Below, one piece after another: positions 34,271-48,500 of a stretch of DNA of 60,265 bases (position 1 is its first letter; each line of letters begins with the position of its first letter). A program made the translations under genes and the position numbers. Source of the DNA: Liolophura sinensis (Eukaryota; Mollusca; Polyplacophora; Chitonida; Chitonidae); contig NW_027018191.1 in assembly GCF_032854445.1 (NCBI RefSeq), positions 1 through 60,265 of the forward strand. The letters are read 5' to 3'. The notes under the pieces were generated by a model. That model was given only the letters and a program-made list of their open reading frames with translations. It searched no databases and was not told where the DNA came from.

Positions 34271-37200
34271 ATGATGTCAAGATCCCGTGCCCAGCAACGG
34301 TTCTTACTCCATGGAAACCAAGGAAATTTGCAATTTTTCAACAGCTGGAGATGCCTGGCCCAATTGCGCATCCTTTGGCACCTTATTGATGTGGGTCAGT
34401 GTTCAATTGTACATTTTACAGCGGATTGTATCAAGTACCTTGTGTTTTTTTATATACAAATGGTGTGGTTTTTCTACATGTAGATAAAGACATTGAATTT
34501 GTCTTCGACTTAGAAGTAAGACATTTGCTGGGTGAGTTAATTGGGCTTGGCCCAAAGATTTGACGTCGTCTGGGCTACCGAAGGGCACATAACTTATAAT
34601 GAAAAGTTGAATATAGTAATGACCAGTCGCGATTGTACATAGTTAATGTAGCCGATTTCAATTCGCAAAAAGACCAGGCAAAAATCCAAAAGTGGAAAAA
34701 CTGTTCCAATGCTGCTGGTAAGAGGCTAATCCGACGTATTTTGTGACGAGAAATCGAATGGTGCAAACCGCGTTGCTTTCCGACCAATACTTTTGGCTGT
34801 AGCCACAAATGAATAATCAATGATGTCAAGATCACGTGCCCAGCAACGGCTCTTACTCCATGGAAACCAAGGAAATTTGCAATTTTTCAACAGCTGGAGA
34901 TGCCTGGCCCAATTGCGCATCCTTTGGCACCTTATTGATGCGGGTCAGTGTTCAATTGTACTTTTCACAGCGGATTGTATCAAGTACCTTGTGTTTTTTT
35001 TTATATACAAATGGTGTGGTTTTTCTACATGTAGATAAAGACATTGAGTTTGTCTTCGACTTAGAAGTAAGACATTTGCTGGGTGAGTTAAATGGGCTTG
35101 GCCCAAAGATTTGACGTCGTCTGGGCTACCGAAGGGCACATAACTTATAATGAAAAGTTGAATATAGTAATGACCAGTCGCGATTGTACATAGTTGATGT
35201 AGCCGATTTCAATTCGCAAAAAGACCAGGCAAAAATCCAAAAGTAGAAAAACTGTTCCAATGCTGCTGGTAAGAGGCTAATCCGACGTATTTTGTGACGA
35301 GAAATCGAATGGTGCAAACCGCGTTGCTCTCCGACCAATACTTTTGGCTGTAGCCACAAATGAATAATCAATGATGTCAAGATCACGTGCCCAGCAACGG
35401 CTCTTAATCCATGGAAACCATAGAAATTTGCAATTTTTCAACAGCTGGAGATGCCTGGCCCAATTGCGCATCCTTTGGCACCTTATTGATGTGGGTCAGT
35501 GTTCAATTGTATATTTCACAGCGGATTGTATCAAGTACCTTGTGTTTTTTTTATATACAAATGGTGTGGTTTTTCTACATGTAGATAAAGACATTGAGTT
35601 TGTCTTCGACTTAGAAGTAAGACATTTGCTGGGTGAGTTAAATGAGCTTGGCCCAAAGATTTGACGTCGTCTGGGCTACCGAAGGGCACATAACTTATAA
35701 TGAAAAGTTGAACATAGTAATGACCAGTCGCGATTGTACATAGTTATCGTAGCCGATTTCAATTCGCAAAAAGAACAGGCAAAAACCCAAAAGTAGAAAA
35801 ACTGTTCCAATGCTGCTGGTAAGAGGCTAATCCGACGTATTTTGTGACGAGAAATCGAATGGTGCAAACCGCGTTGTTCTCCGACCAATACTTTTGGCTG
35901 TAGCCACAAATGAATAATCAATGATGTCAAGATCACGTGCCCAGCACCGGCTCTTACTCCATGGAAACCAAGGAAATTTGCAATTTTTCAACAGCTGGAG
36001 ATGCCTGGCCCAATTGCGCATCCTTTGGCACCTTATTGATGTGGGTCAGTGTTCAATTGTACTTTTTACAGCGGATTGTATCAAGTACCTTTTTTTTTTT
36101 TTTATATACAAATGGTGTGGTTTTTCTACATGTAGATAAAGACATTGAGTTTTTCTTCGACTTAGAAGTAGGACATTTGCTGGGTGAGTTAAATGGTCTT
36201 GGCCCAAAGATTTGACGTCGTCTGGGCTACCGAAGGGCACATAACTTATAATGAAAAGTTGAATATAGTAATGACCAGTCGCGATTGTACATAGTTAATG
36301 TAGCCGATTTCAATTCGCAAAAAGACCAGGCAAAAATCCAAAAGTAGAAAAACTGTTCCAATGCTGCTGGTAAGAGGCTAATCCGACGTATTTTGTGACG
36401 AGAAATCGAATGGTGCAAACCGCGTTGCTCTCCGACAAATACTTTTGGCTGTAGCCACAAATGAATAATCAATGATGTCAAGATCACGTGCCCAGCAACG
36501 GTTCTTACTCCATGGAAACCAAGGAAATTTGCAATTTTTCAACAGCTGGAGATGCCTGGCCCAATTGCGCATCCTTTGGCACCTTATTGATGTGGGTCAG
36601 TGTTCAATTGTATATTTCACAGCGGATTGTATCAAGTACCTTTTGTTTTTTTTATATACAAATGGTGTGGTTTTTCTACATGTAGATAAAGACATTGAGT
36701 TTGTCTTCGACTTAGAAGTAACACATTTGCTGGGTGAGTTAAATGGGCTTGGCCCAAAGATTTGACGTCGTCTGGGCTACCGAAGGGCACATAACTTATA
36801 ATGAAAAGTTGAATATAGTAATGACCAGTCGCGATTGTACATAGTTAATGTAGCCGATTTCAATTCGCAAAAAGACCAGGCAAAAATCCAAAAGTAGAAA
36901 AAACTGTTCCAATGCTGCTGGTAAGAGGCTAATCCGACGTATTTTGTGACGAGAAATCGAATGATGCAAACCGCGTTGCTCTCCCACCAATACTTTTGGC
37001 TGTAGCCACAAATGAATAATCAATGATGTCAAGATCACGTGCCCAGCAACGGCTCTTAATCCATGGAAACCATAGAAATTTGCAATTTTTCAACAGCTGG
37101 AGATGCCTGGCCCAATTGCGCATATTTTGGCACCTTATTGATGTGGGTCAGTGTTCAATTGTACTTTTTACAGCAGACTGTATCAAGTACCTTGTGTTTT

Positions 37201-39219
37201 TTTATAAACAAATGGTGTGGTTTTTCTACATGTAGATAAAGACATTGAGTTTGTCTTCGACTTAGGAGTAAGACATTTGCTGGGTGAGTAAAATGGGCTT
37301 GGCCCAAAGATTTGACGTCGTCTGGGCTACCGAAGGGCACATAACTTATAATGAAAAGTTGAATATAGTAATGACCAGTCGCGATTGTACATAGTTAATG
37401 TAGCCGATTTCAATTCGCAAAAAGACCAGGCAAAAATCCAAAAGTAGAAAAACTGTTCCAATGCTGCTGGTAAGAGGCTAATCCGACGTATTTTGTGACG
37501 AGAAATCGAATGGTGCAAACCGCGTTGCTCTCCGACAAATACTTTTGGCTGTAGCCACAAATGAATAATCAATGATGTCAAGATCACGTGCCCAGCAACG
37601 GTTCTTACTCCATGGAAACCAAGGAAATTTGCAATTTTTCAACAGCTGGAGATGCCTGGCCCAATTGCGCATCCTTTGGCACCTTATTGATGTGGGTCAG
37701 TGTTCAATTGTATATTTCACAGCGGATTGTATCAAGTACCTTTTGTTTTTTTTATATACAAATGATGTGGTTTTTCTACATGTAGATAAAGACATTGAGT
37801 TTGTCTTCGACTTAGAAGTAACACATTTGCTGGGTGAGTTAAATGAGCTTGGCCCAAAGATTTGACGTCGTCTGGGCTACCGAAGGGCACATAACTTATA
37901 ATGAAAAGTTGAACATAGTAATGACCAGTCGCGATTGTACATAGTTATCGTAGCCGATTTCAATTCGCAAAAAGAACAGGCAAAAATCCAAAAGTAGAAA
38001 AACTGTTCCAATGCTGCCGGTAAGAGGCTAATCCGACGTATTTTGTGACGAGAAATCGAATGGTGCAAACCGCGTTGCTCTCCGACCAATACTTTTGGGT
38101 GTAGCCACAAATGAATAATCAATGATGTCAAGATCACGTGCCCAGCAACGGCTCTTAATCCATGGAAACCATAGAAATTTGCAATTTTTCAACAGCTGGA
38201 GATGCCTGGCCCAATTGCGCATCCTTTGGCACCTTATTGATGTGGGTCAGTGTTCAATTGTACTTTTCACAGCGGATTGTATCAAGTACCTTGTGTTTTT
38301 TTATATACAAATGGTGTGGTTTTTCTACATGTAGATAAAGACATTGAGTTTGTCTTCGACTTAGAAGTAAGACATTTGCTGGGTGAGCTAAATGGGCTTA
38401 GCCCAAAGATTTGACGTCGTCTGGGCTACCGAAGGGCACATAACTTATAATGAAAAGTTGAATATAGTAATGACCAGTCGCGATTGTACATAGTTAATGT
38501 AGCCGATTTCAATTAGCAAAAAGACCAGGCAAAAATCCAAAAGTGGAAAACTGTTCCAATGCTGCAGGTAAGAGGCTAATCCGACGTATTTTGTGACGAG
38601 AAATCGAATGGTGCAAACCGCGTTGCTTTCCGACCAATACTTTTGGCTGTAGCCACAAATGAATAATCAATGATGTCAAGATCACGTGCCCAGCAACGGC
38701 TCTTACTCCATGGAAACCAAGGAAATTTGCAATTTTTGAACAGCTGGAGATGCCTGGCCCAATTGCGCATCCTTTGGCACCTTATTGATGTGGGTCAGTG
38801 TTCAATTGTACTTTTTACAGCGGATTGTATCAAGTACCTTGTGTTTTTTTTATATACAAATGGTGTGGTTTTTCTACATGTAGATAAAGACATTGAGTTT
38901 GTCTTCGACTTAGAAGTAAGACATTTGCTGGGTGAGTTAAATGGGCTTGGCCCAAAGATTTGACGTCGTCTGGGCTACCGAAGGGCACATAACTTATAAT
39001 GAAAAGTTGAATATAGTAATGACCAGTCGCGATTGTACATAGTTAATGTACCCGATTTCAATTAGCAAAAATACCAGGCAAAAATCCAAAAGTGGGAAAA
39101 CTGTTCCAATGCTACTGGAAAGAGGCTAATCCGACGTATTTTGTGACGAGAAATCGAATGGTGCAAACCGCGTTGCTCTCCGACCAATACTTTTGGCTGT
39201 AGCCACAAATGAATAATCA
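34271..39219 (+). repeat. 9-monomer block led by the CCCGTG monomer, copy 2 (4,949 bp)
   Basis: Monomers start at 34271, 34820 (alpha), 35371 (beta), 35921 (gamma1, with a T14 run), 36472 (beta head), 37023 (foreign, GCATATTTTGG type), 37572 (beta), 38122 (gamma2) and 38670. Alpha has GATGCGGGTCAG and CTTTTCACAG, followed by AGTTGATGTAGCC. Beta has GTATATTTCACAG, normally followed by AGTTATCGTAGCC. Gamma1 has TTTTTCTTCGAC and AATGGTC. Gamma2 has GAGCTAAAT and GGCTTAGCCC. Compared with the next block, two extra monomers are present around 36472-37571. Confidence 0.87.
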
Positions 39220-42200
39220 ATGATGTCAAGATCCCGTGCCCAGCAACGGTTCTTACTCCATGGAAACCAAGGAAATTTGCAATTTTTCAACAGCTGGAGA
39301 TGCCTGGCCCAATTGCGCATCCTTTGGCACCTTATTGATGTGGGTCAGTGTTCAATTGTACATTTTACAGCGGATTGTATCAAGTACCTTGTGTTTTTTT
39401 TATATACAAATGGTGTGGTTTTTCTACATGTAGATAAAGACATTGAATTTGTCTTCGACTTAGAAGTAAGACATTTGCTGGGTGAGTTAATTGGGCTTGG
39501 CCCAAAGATTTGACGTCGTCTGGGCTACCGAAGGGCACATAACTTATAATGAAAAGTTGAATATAGTAATGACCAGTCGCGATTGTACATAGTTAATGTA
39601 GCCGATTTCAATTCGCAAAAAGACCAGGCAAAAATCCAAAAGTGGAAAAACTGTTCCAATGCTGCTGGTAAGAGGCTAATCCGACGTATTTTGTGACGAG
39701 AAATCGAATGGTGCAAACCGCGTTGCTTTCCGACCAATACTTTTGGCTGTAGCCACAAATGAATAATCAATGATGTCAAGATCACGTGCCCAGCAACGGC
39801 TCTTACTCCATGGAAACCAAGGAAATTTGCAATTTTTCAACAGCTGGAGATGCCTGGCCCAATTGCGCATCCTTTGGCACCTTATTGATGCGGGTCAGTG
39901 TTCAATTGTACTTTTCACAGCGGATTGTATCAAGTACCTTGTGTTTTTTTTTATATACAAATGGTGTGGTTTTTCTACATGTAGATAAAGACATTGAGTT
40001 TGTCTTCGACTTAGAAGTAAGACATTTGCTGGGTGAGTTAAATGGGCTTGGCCCAAAGATTTGACGTCGTCTGGGCTACCGAAGGGCACATAACTTATAA
40101 TGAAAAGTTGAACATAGTAATGACCAGTCGCGATTGTACATAGTTGATGTTGCCGATTTCAATTCGCAAAAAGACCAGGCAAAAATCCAAAAGTAGAAAA
40201 ACTGTTCCAATGCTGCTGGTAAGAGGCTAATCCGACGTATTTTGTGACGAGAAATCGAATGGTGCAAACCGCGTTGCTCTCCGACCAATACTTTTGGCTG
40301 TAGCCACAAATGAATAATCAATGATGTCAAGATCACGTGCCCAGCAACGGCTCTTAATCCATGGAAACCATAGAAATTTGCAATTTTTCAACAGCTGGAG
40401 ATGCCTGGCCCAATTGCGCATCCTTTGGCACCTTATTGATGTGGGTCAGTGTTCAATTGTATATTTCACAGCGGATTGTATCAAGTACCTTGTGTTTTTT
40501 TTATATACAAATGGTGTGGTTTTTCTACATGTAGATAAAGACATTGAGTTTGTCTTCGACTTAGAAGTAAGACATTTGCTGGGTGAGTTAAATGAGCTTG
40601 GCCCAAAGATTTGACGTCGTCTGGGCTACCGAAGGGCACATAACTTATAATGAAAAGTTGAACATAGTAATGACCAGTCGCGATTGTACATAGTTATCGT
40701 AGCCGATTTCAATTCGCAAAAAGAACAGGCAAAAACCCAAAAGTAGAAAAACTGTTCCAATGCTGCTGGTAAGAGGCTAATCCGACGTATTTTGTGACGA
40801 GAAATCGAATGGTGCAAACCGCGTTGTTCTCCGACCAATACTTTTGGCTGTAGCCACAAATGAATAATCAATGATGTCAAGATCACGTGCCCAGCAACGG
40901 CTCTTACTCCATGGAAACCAAGGAAATTTGCAATTTTTCAACAGCTGGAGATGCCTGGCCCAATTGCGCATCCTTTGGCACCTTATTGATGTGGGTCAGT
41001 GTTCAATTGTACTTTTTACAGCGGATTGTATCAAGTACCTTTTGTTTTTTTTATATACAAATGGTGTGGTTTTTCTACATGTAGATAAAGACATTGAGGT
41101 TTTTCTTCGACTTAGAAGTAGGACATTTGCTGGGTGAGTTAAATGGTCTTGGCCCAAAGATTTGACGTCGTCTGGGCTACCGAAGGGCACATAACTTATA
41201 ATGAAAAGTTGAATATAGTAATGACCAGTCGCGATTGTACATAGTTAATGTAGCCGATTTCAATTCGCAAAAAGACCAGGCAAAAATCCAAAAGTAGAAA
41301 AACTGTTCCAATGCTGCTGGTAAGAGGCTAATCCGACGTATTTTGTGACGAGAAATCGAATGGTGCAAACCGCGTTGCTCTCCGACAAATACTTTTGGCT
41401 GTAGCCACAAATGAATAATCAATGATGTCAAGATCACGTGCCCAGCAACGGTTCTTACTCCATGGAAACCAAGGAAATTTGCAATTTTTCAACAGCTGGA
41501 GATGCCTGGCCCAATTGCGCATCCTTTGGCACCTTATTGATGTGGGTCAGTGTTCAATTGTATATTTCACAGCGGATTGTATCAAGTACCTTTTGTTTTT
41601 TTTATATACAAATGGTGTGGTTTTTCTACATGTAGATAAAGACATTGAGTTTGTCTTCGACTTAGAAGTAACACATTTGCTGGGTGAGTTAAATGAGCTT
41701 GGCCCAAAGATTTGACGTCGTCTGGGCTACCGAAGGGCACATAACTTATAATGAAAAGTTGAACATAGTAATGACCAGTCGCGATTGTACATAGTTATCG
41801 TAGCCGATTTCAATTCGCAAAAAGAACAGGCAAAAATCCAAAAGTAGAAAAACTGTTCCAATGCTGCCGGTAAGAGGCTAATCCGACGTATTTTGTGACG
41901 AGAAATCGAATGGTGCAAACCGCGTTGCTCTCCGACCAATACTTTTGGGTGTAGCCACAAATGAATAATCAATGATGTCAAGATCACGTGCCCAGCAACG
42001 GCTCTTAATCCATGGAAACCATAGAAATTTGCAATTTTTCAACAGCTGGAGATGCCTGGCCCAATTGCGCATCCTTTGGCACCTTATTGATGTGGGTCAG
42101 TGTTCAATTGTACTTTTCACAGCGGATTGTATCAAGTACCTTGTGTTTTTTTATATACAAATGGTGTGGTTTTTCTACATGTAGATAAAGACATTGAGTT

Positions 42201-42520
42201 TGTCTTCGACTTAGACGTAAGACATTTGCTGGGTGAGCTAAATGGGCTTAGCCCAAAGATTTGACGTCGTCTGGGCTACCGAAGGGCACATAACTTATAA
42301 TGAAAAGTTGAATATAGTAATGACCAGTCGCGATTGTACATAGTTAATGTAGCCGATTTCAATTAGCAAAAAGACCAGGCAAAAATCCAAAAGTGGAAAA
42401 ACTGTTCCAATGCTGCTGGTAAGAGGCTAATCCGACGTATTTTGTGACGAGAAATCGAATGGTGCAAACCGCGTTGCTTTCCGACCAATACTTTTGGCTG
42501 TAGCCACAAATGAATAATCA
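39220..42520 (+). repeat. 6-monomer block led by the CCCGTG monomer, copy 3
   Basis: Monomers start at 39220, 39770 (alpha), 40321 (beta), 40871 (gamma1), 41422 (beta) and 41972 (gamma2). 39220-41971 matches 34271 onward at offset about 4,950 and then joins the counterpart of 38122 at offset 3,850. Both gamma2 copies are preceded by GCTGCCGG and TTTTGGGTGTAGCC. This gives the clean order CCCGTG-alpha-beta-gamma1-beta-gamma2. Confidence 0.87.
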
Positions 42521-45500
42521 ATGATGTCAAGATCACGTGCCCAGCAACGGCTCTTACTCCATGGAAACCAAGGAAATTTGCAATTTTTCAACAGCTGGAG
42601 ATGCCTGGCCCAATTGCGCATCCTTTGGCACCTTATTGATGCGGGTCAGTGTTCAATTGTACTTTTCACAGCGGATTGTATCAAGTACCTTGTGTTTTTT
42701 TTATATACAAATGGTGTGGTTTTTCTACATGTAGATAAAGACATTGAGTTTGTCTTCGACTTAGAAGTAAGACATTTGCTGGGTGAGTTTAATGGGCTTG
42801 GCCCAAAGATTTGACGTCGTCTGGGCTACCGAAGGGCACATAACTTATAATGAAAAGTTGAATATAGTAATGACCAGTCGCGATTGTACATAGTTGATGT
42901 AGCCGATTTCAATTCGCAAAAAGACCAGGCAAAAATCCAAAAGTAGAAAAACTGTTCCAATGCTGCTGGTAAGAGGCTAATCCGACGTATTTTGTGACGA
43001 GAAATCGAATGGTGCAAACCGCGTTGCTCTCCGACAAATACTTTTGGCTGTAGCCACAAATGAATAATCAATGATGTCAAGATCACGTGCCCAGCAACGG
43101 TTCTTACTCCATGGAAACCATAGAAATTCGCAATTTTTCAACAGCTGGAGATGCCTGGCCCAATTGCGCATCCTTTGGCACCTTATTGATGTGGGTCAGT
43201 GTTCAATTGTATATTTCACAGCGGATTGTATCAAGTACCTTTTGTTTTTTTTATATACAAATGGTGTGGTTTTTCTACATGTAGATAAAGACATTGAGTT
43301 TGTCTTCGACTTAGAAGTAAGACATTTGCTGGGTGAGTTAAATGAGCTTGGCCCAAAGATTTGACGTCGTCTGGGCTACCGAAGGGCACATAACTTATAA
43401 TGAAAAGTTGAACATAGTAATGACCAGTCGCGATTGTACATAGTTATCGTAGCCGATTTCAATTCGCAAAAAGAACAGGCAAAAATCCAAAAGTAGAAAA
43501 ACTGTTCCAATGCTGCTGGTAAGAGGCTAATCCGACGTATTTTGTGACGAGAAATCGAATGGTGCAAACCGCGTTGCTCTCCGACCAATACTTTTGGCTG
43601 TAGCCACAAATGAATAATCAATGATGTCAAGATCACGTGCCCAGCAACGGCTCTTACTCCATGGAAACCAAGGAAATTTGCAATTTTTCAACAGCTGGAG
43701 ATGCCTGGCCCAATTGCGCATCCTTTGGCACCTTATTGATGTGGGTCAGTGTTCAATTGTACTTTTTACAGCGGATTGTATCAAGTACCTTGTGTTTTTT
43801 TTGATATACAAATGGTGTGGTTTTTCTTCATGTAGATAAAGACATTGAGTTTTTCTTCGACTTAGAAGTAAGACATTTGCTGGGTGAGTTAAATGGTCTT
43901 GGCCCAAAGATTTGACGTCGTCTGGGCTACCGAAGGGCACATAACTTATAATGAAAAGTTGAATATACTAATGACCAGTCGCGATTGTACATAGTTAATG
44001 TAGCCGATTTCAATTCGCAAAAAGACCAGGCAAAAATCCAAAAGTAGAAAAACTGTTCCAATGCTGCTGGTAAGAGGCTAATCCGACGTATTTTGTGACG
44101 AGAAATCAAATGGTGCAAACCGCGTTGCTCTCCGACCAATACTTTTGGCTGTAGCCACAAATGAATAATCAATGATGTCAAGATCACGTGCCCAGCAACG
44201 GCTCTTACTCCATGGAAACCAAGGAAATTTGCAATTTTTCAACAGCTGGAGATGCCTGGCCCAATTGCGCATCCTTTGGCACCTTATTGATGCGGGTCAG
44301 TGTTCAATTGTACTTTTCACAGCGGATTGTATCAAGTACCTTGTGTTTTTTTTATATACAAATGGTGTGGTTTTTCTACATGTAGATAAAGACATTGAGT
44401 TTGTCTTCGACTTAGAAGTAAGACATTTGCTGGGTGAGTTAAATGGGCTTGGCCCAAAGATTTGACGTCGTCTGGGCTACCGAAGGGCACATAACTTATA
44501 ATGAAAAGTTGAATATAGTAATTACCAGTCGCGATTGTACATAGTTGATGTAGCCGATTTCAATTCGCAAAAAGACCAGGCAAAAATCCAAAAGTAGAAA
44601 AACTGTTCCAATGCTGCTGGTAAGAGGCTAATCCGACGTATTTTGTGACGAGAAATCGAATGGTGCAAACCGCGTTGCTCTCCGACCAATACTTTTGGCT
44701 GTAGCCACAAATGAATAATCAATGATGTCAAGATCACGTGCCCAGCAACGGCTCTTAATCCATGGAAACCATAGAAATTTGCAATTTTTCAACAGCTGGA
44801 GATGCCTGGCCCAATTGCGCATCCTTTGGCACCTTATTGATGTGGGTCAGTGTTCAATTGTATATTTCACAGCGGATTGTATCAAGTACCTTGTGTTTTT
44901 TTTATATACAAATGGTGTGGTTTTTCTACATGTAGATAAAGACATTGAGTTTGTCTTCGACTTAGAAGTAAGACATTTGCTGGGTGAGTTAAATGAGCTT
45001 GGCCCAAAGATTTGACGTCGTCTGGGCTACCGAAGGGCACATAACTTATAATGAAAAGTTGAACATAGTAATGACTAGTCGCGATTGTACATAGTTATCG
45101 TAGCCGATTTCAATTCGCAAAAAGAACAGGCAAAAATCCAAAAGTAGAAAAACTGTTCCAATGCTGCTGGTAAGAGGCTAATCCGACGTATTTTGTGACG
45201 AGAAATCGAATGGTGCAAACCGCGTTGCTCTCCGACCAATACTTTTGGCTGTAGCCACAAATGAATAATCAATGATGTCAAGATCACGTGCCCAGCAACG
45301 GCTCTTAATCCATGGAAACCATAGAAATTTGCAATTTTTCAACAGCTGGAGATGCCTGGCCCAATTGCGCATCCTTTGGCACCTTATTGATGTGGGTCAG
45401 TGTTCAATTGTACTTTTCACAGCGGATTGTATCAAGTACCTTGTGTTTTTTTTATATACAAATGGTGTGGTTTTTCTACATGTAGATAAAGACATTGAGT

Positions 45501-48500
45501 TTGTCTTCGACTTAGAAGTAAGACATTTGCTGGGTGAGCTAAATGGGCTTGGCCCAAAGATTTGACGTCGTCTGGGCTACCAAAGGGCACATAACTTATA
45601 ATGAAAAGTTGAATATAGTAATGACCAGTCGCGATTGTACATAGTTAATGTAGCCGATTTCAATTAGCAAAAAGACCAGGCAAAAATCCAAAAGTAGAAA
45701 AACTGTTCCAATGCTGCTGGTAAGAGGCTAATCCGACGTATTTTGTGACGAGAAATCGAATGGTGCAAACCGCGTTGCTCTCCGACCAATACTTTTGGCT
45801 GTAGCCACAAATGAATAATCAATGATGTCAAGATCACGTGCCCAGCAACGGCTCTTACTCCATGGAAACCAAGGAAATTTGCAATTTTTCAACAGCTGGA
45901 GATGCCTGGCCCAATTGCGCATCCTTTGGCACCTTATTGATGCGGGTCAGTGTTCAATTGTACTTTTCACAGCGGATTGTATCAAGTACCTTGTGTTTTT
46001 TTTATATACAAATGGTGTGGTTTTTCTACATGTAGATAAAGACATTGAGTTTGTCTTCGACTTAGAAGTAAGACATTTGCTGGGTGAGTTAAATGGGCTT
46101 GGCCCAAAGATTTGACGTCGTCTGGGCTACCGAAGGGCACATAACTTATAATGAAAAGTTGAATATAGTAATGACCAGTCGCGATTGTACATAGTTGATG
46201 TAGCCGATTTCAATTCGCAAAAAGACCAGGCAAAAATCCAAAAGTAGAAAAACTGTTCCAATGCTGCTGGTAAGAGGCTAATCCGACGTATTTTGTGACG
46301 AGAAATCGAATGGTGCAAACCGCGTTGCTCTCCGACAAATACTTTTGGCTGTAGCCACAAATGAATAATCAATGATGTCAAGATCACGTGCCCAGCAACG
46401 GTTCTTACTCCATGGAAACCAAGGAAATTTGCAATTTTTCAACAGCTGGAGATGCCTGGCCCAATTGCGCATCCTTTGGCACCTTATTGATGTGGGTCAG
46501 TGTTCAATTGTATATTTCACAGCGGATTGTATCAAGTACCTTTTGTTTTTTTTTATATACAAATGGTGTGGTTTTTTCTACATGTAGATAAAGACATTGA
46601 GTTTGTCTTCGACTTAGAAGTAACACATTTGCTGGGTGAGTTAAATGAGCTTGGCCCAAAGATTTGACGTCGTCTGGGCTACCGAAGGGCACATAACTTA
46701 TAATGAAAAGTTGAACATAGTAATGACCAGTCGCGATTGTACATAGTTATCGTAGCCGATTTCAATTCGCAAAAAGAACAGGCAAAAATCCAAAAGTAGA
46801 AAAACTGTTCCAATGCTGCCGGTAAGAGGCTAATCCGACGTATTTTGTGACGAGAAATCGAATGGTGCAAACCGCGTTGCTCTCCGACCAATACTTTTGG
46901 CTGTAGCCACAAATGAATAATCAATGATGTCAAGATCACGTGCCCAGCAACGGCTTTTAATCCATGGAAACCATAGAAATTTGCAATTTTTCAACAGCTG
47001 GAGACGCCTGGCCCAATTGCGCATCCTTTGGCACCTTATTGATGTGGGTCAGTGTTCAATTGTACTTTTCACAGCGGATTGTATCAAGTACCTTGTGTTT
47101 TTTTTATATACAAATGGTGTGGTTTTTCTACATGTAGATAAAGACATTGAGTTTGTCTTCGACTTAGAAGTAAGACATTTGCTGGGTGAGCTAAATGGGC
47201 TTAGCCCAGAGATTTGACGTCGTCTGGGCTACCGAAGGGCACATAACTTATAATGAAAAGTTGAATATAGTAATGACCAGTCGCGATTGTACATAGTTAA
47301 TGTAGCCGATTTCAATTAGCAAAAAGACCAGGCAAAAATCCAAAAGTGGAAAAACTGTTCCAATGCTGCTGGTAAGAGGCTAATCCGACGTATTTTGTGA
47401 CGAGAAATCGAATGGTGCAAACCGCGTTGCTTTCCGACCAATACTTTTGGCTGTAGCCACAAATGAATAATCAATGATGTCAAGATCACGTGCCCAGCAA
47501 CGGCTCTTACTCCATGGAAACCAAGGAAATTTGCAATTTTTCAACAGCTGGAGATGCCTGGCCCAATTGCGCATCCTTTGGCACCTTATTGATGCGGGTC
47601 AGTGTTCAATTGTACTTTTCACAGCGGATTGTATCAAGTACCTTGTGTTTTTTTTATATACAAATGGTGTGGTTTTTCTACATGTAGATAAAGACATTGA
47701 GTTTGTCTTCGACTTAGAAGTAAGACATTTGCTGGGTGAGTTAAATGGGCTTGGCCCAAAGATTTGACGTCGTCTGGGCTACCGAAGGGCACATAACTTA
47801 TAATGAAAAGTTGAATATAGTAATGACCAGTCGCGATTGTACATAGTTGATGTAGCCGATTTCAATTCGCAAAAAGACCAGGCAAAAATCCAAAAGTAGA
47901 AAAACTGTTCCAATGCTGCTGGTAAGAGGCTAATCCGACGTATTTTGTGACGAGAAATCGAATGGTGCAAACCGCGTTGCTCTCCGACAAATACTTTTGG
48001 CTGTAGCCACAAATGAATAATCAATGATGTCAAGATCACGTGCCCAGCAACGGTTCTTACTCCATGGAAACCAAGGAAATTTGCAATTTTTCAACAGCTG
48101 GTGATGCCTGGCCCAATTGCGCATCCTTTGGCACCTTATTGATGTGGGTCAGTGTTCAATTGTATATTTCACAGCGGATTGTATCAAGTACCTTTTGTTT
48201 TTTTTATATACAAATGGTGTGGTTTTTCTACATGTAGATAAAGACATTGAGTTTGTCTTCGACTTAGAAGTAACACATTTGCTGGGTGAGTTAAATGAGC
48301 TTGGCCCAAAGATTTGACGTCGTCTGGGCTACCGAAGGGCACATAACTTATAATGAAAAGTTGAACATAGTAATGACCAGTCGCGATTGTACATAGTTAT
48401 CGTAGCCGATTTCAATTCGCAAAAAGACCAGGCAAAATCCAAAAGTAGAAAAACTGTTACAATGCTGCTGGTAAGAGGCTAATCCGACGTATTTTGTGAC

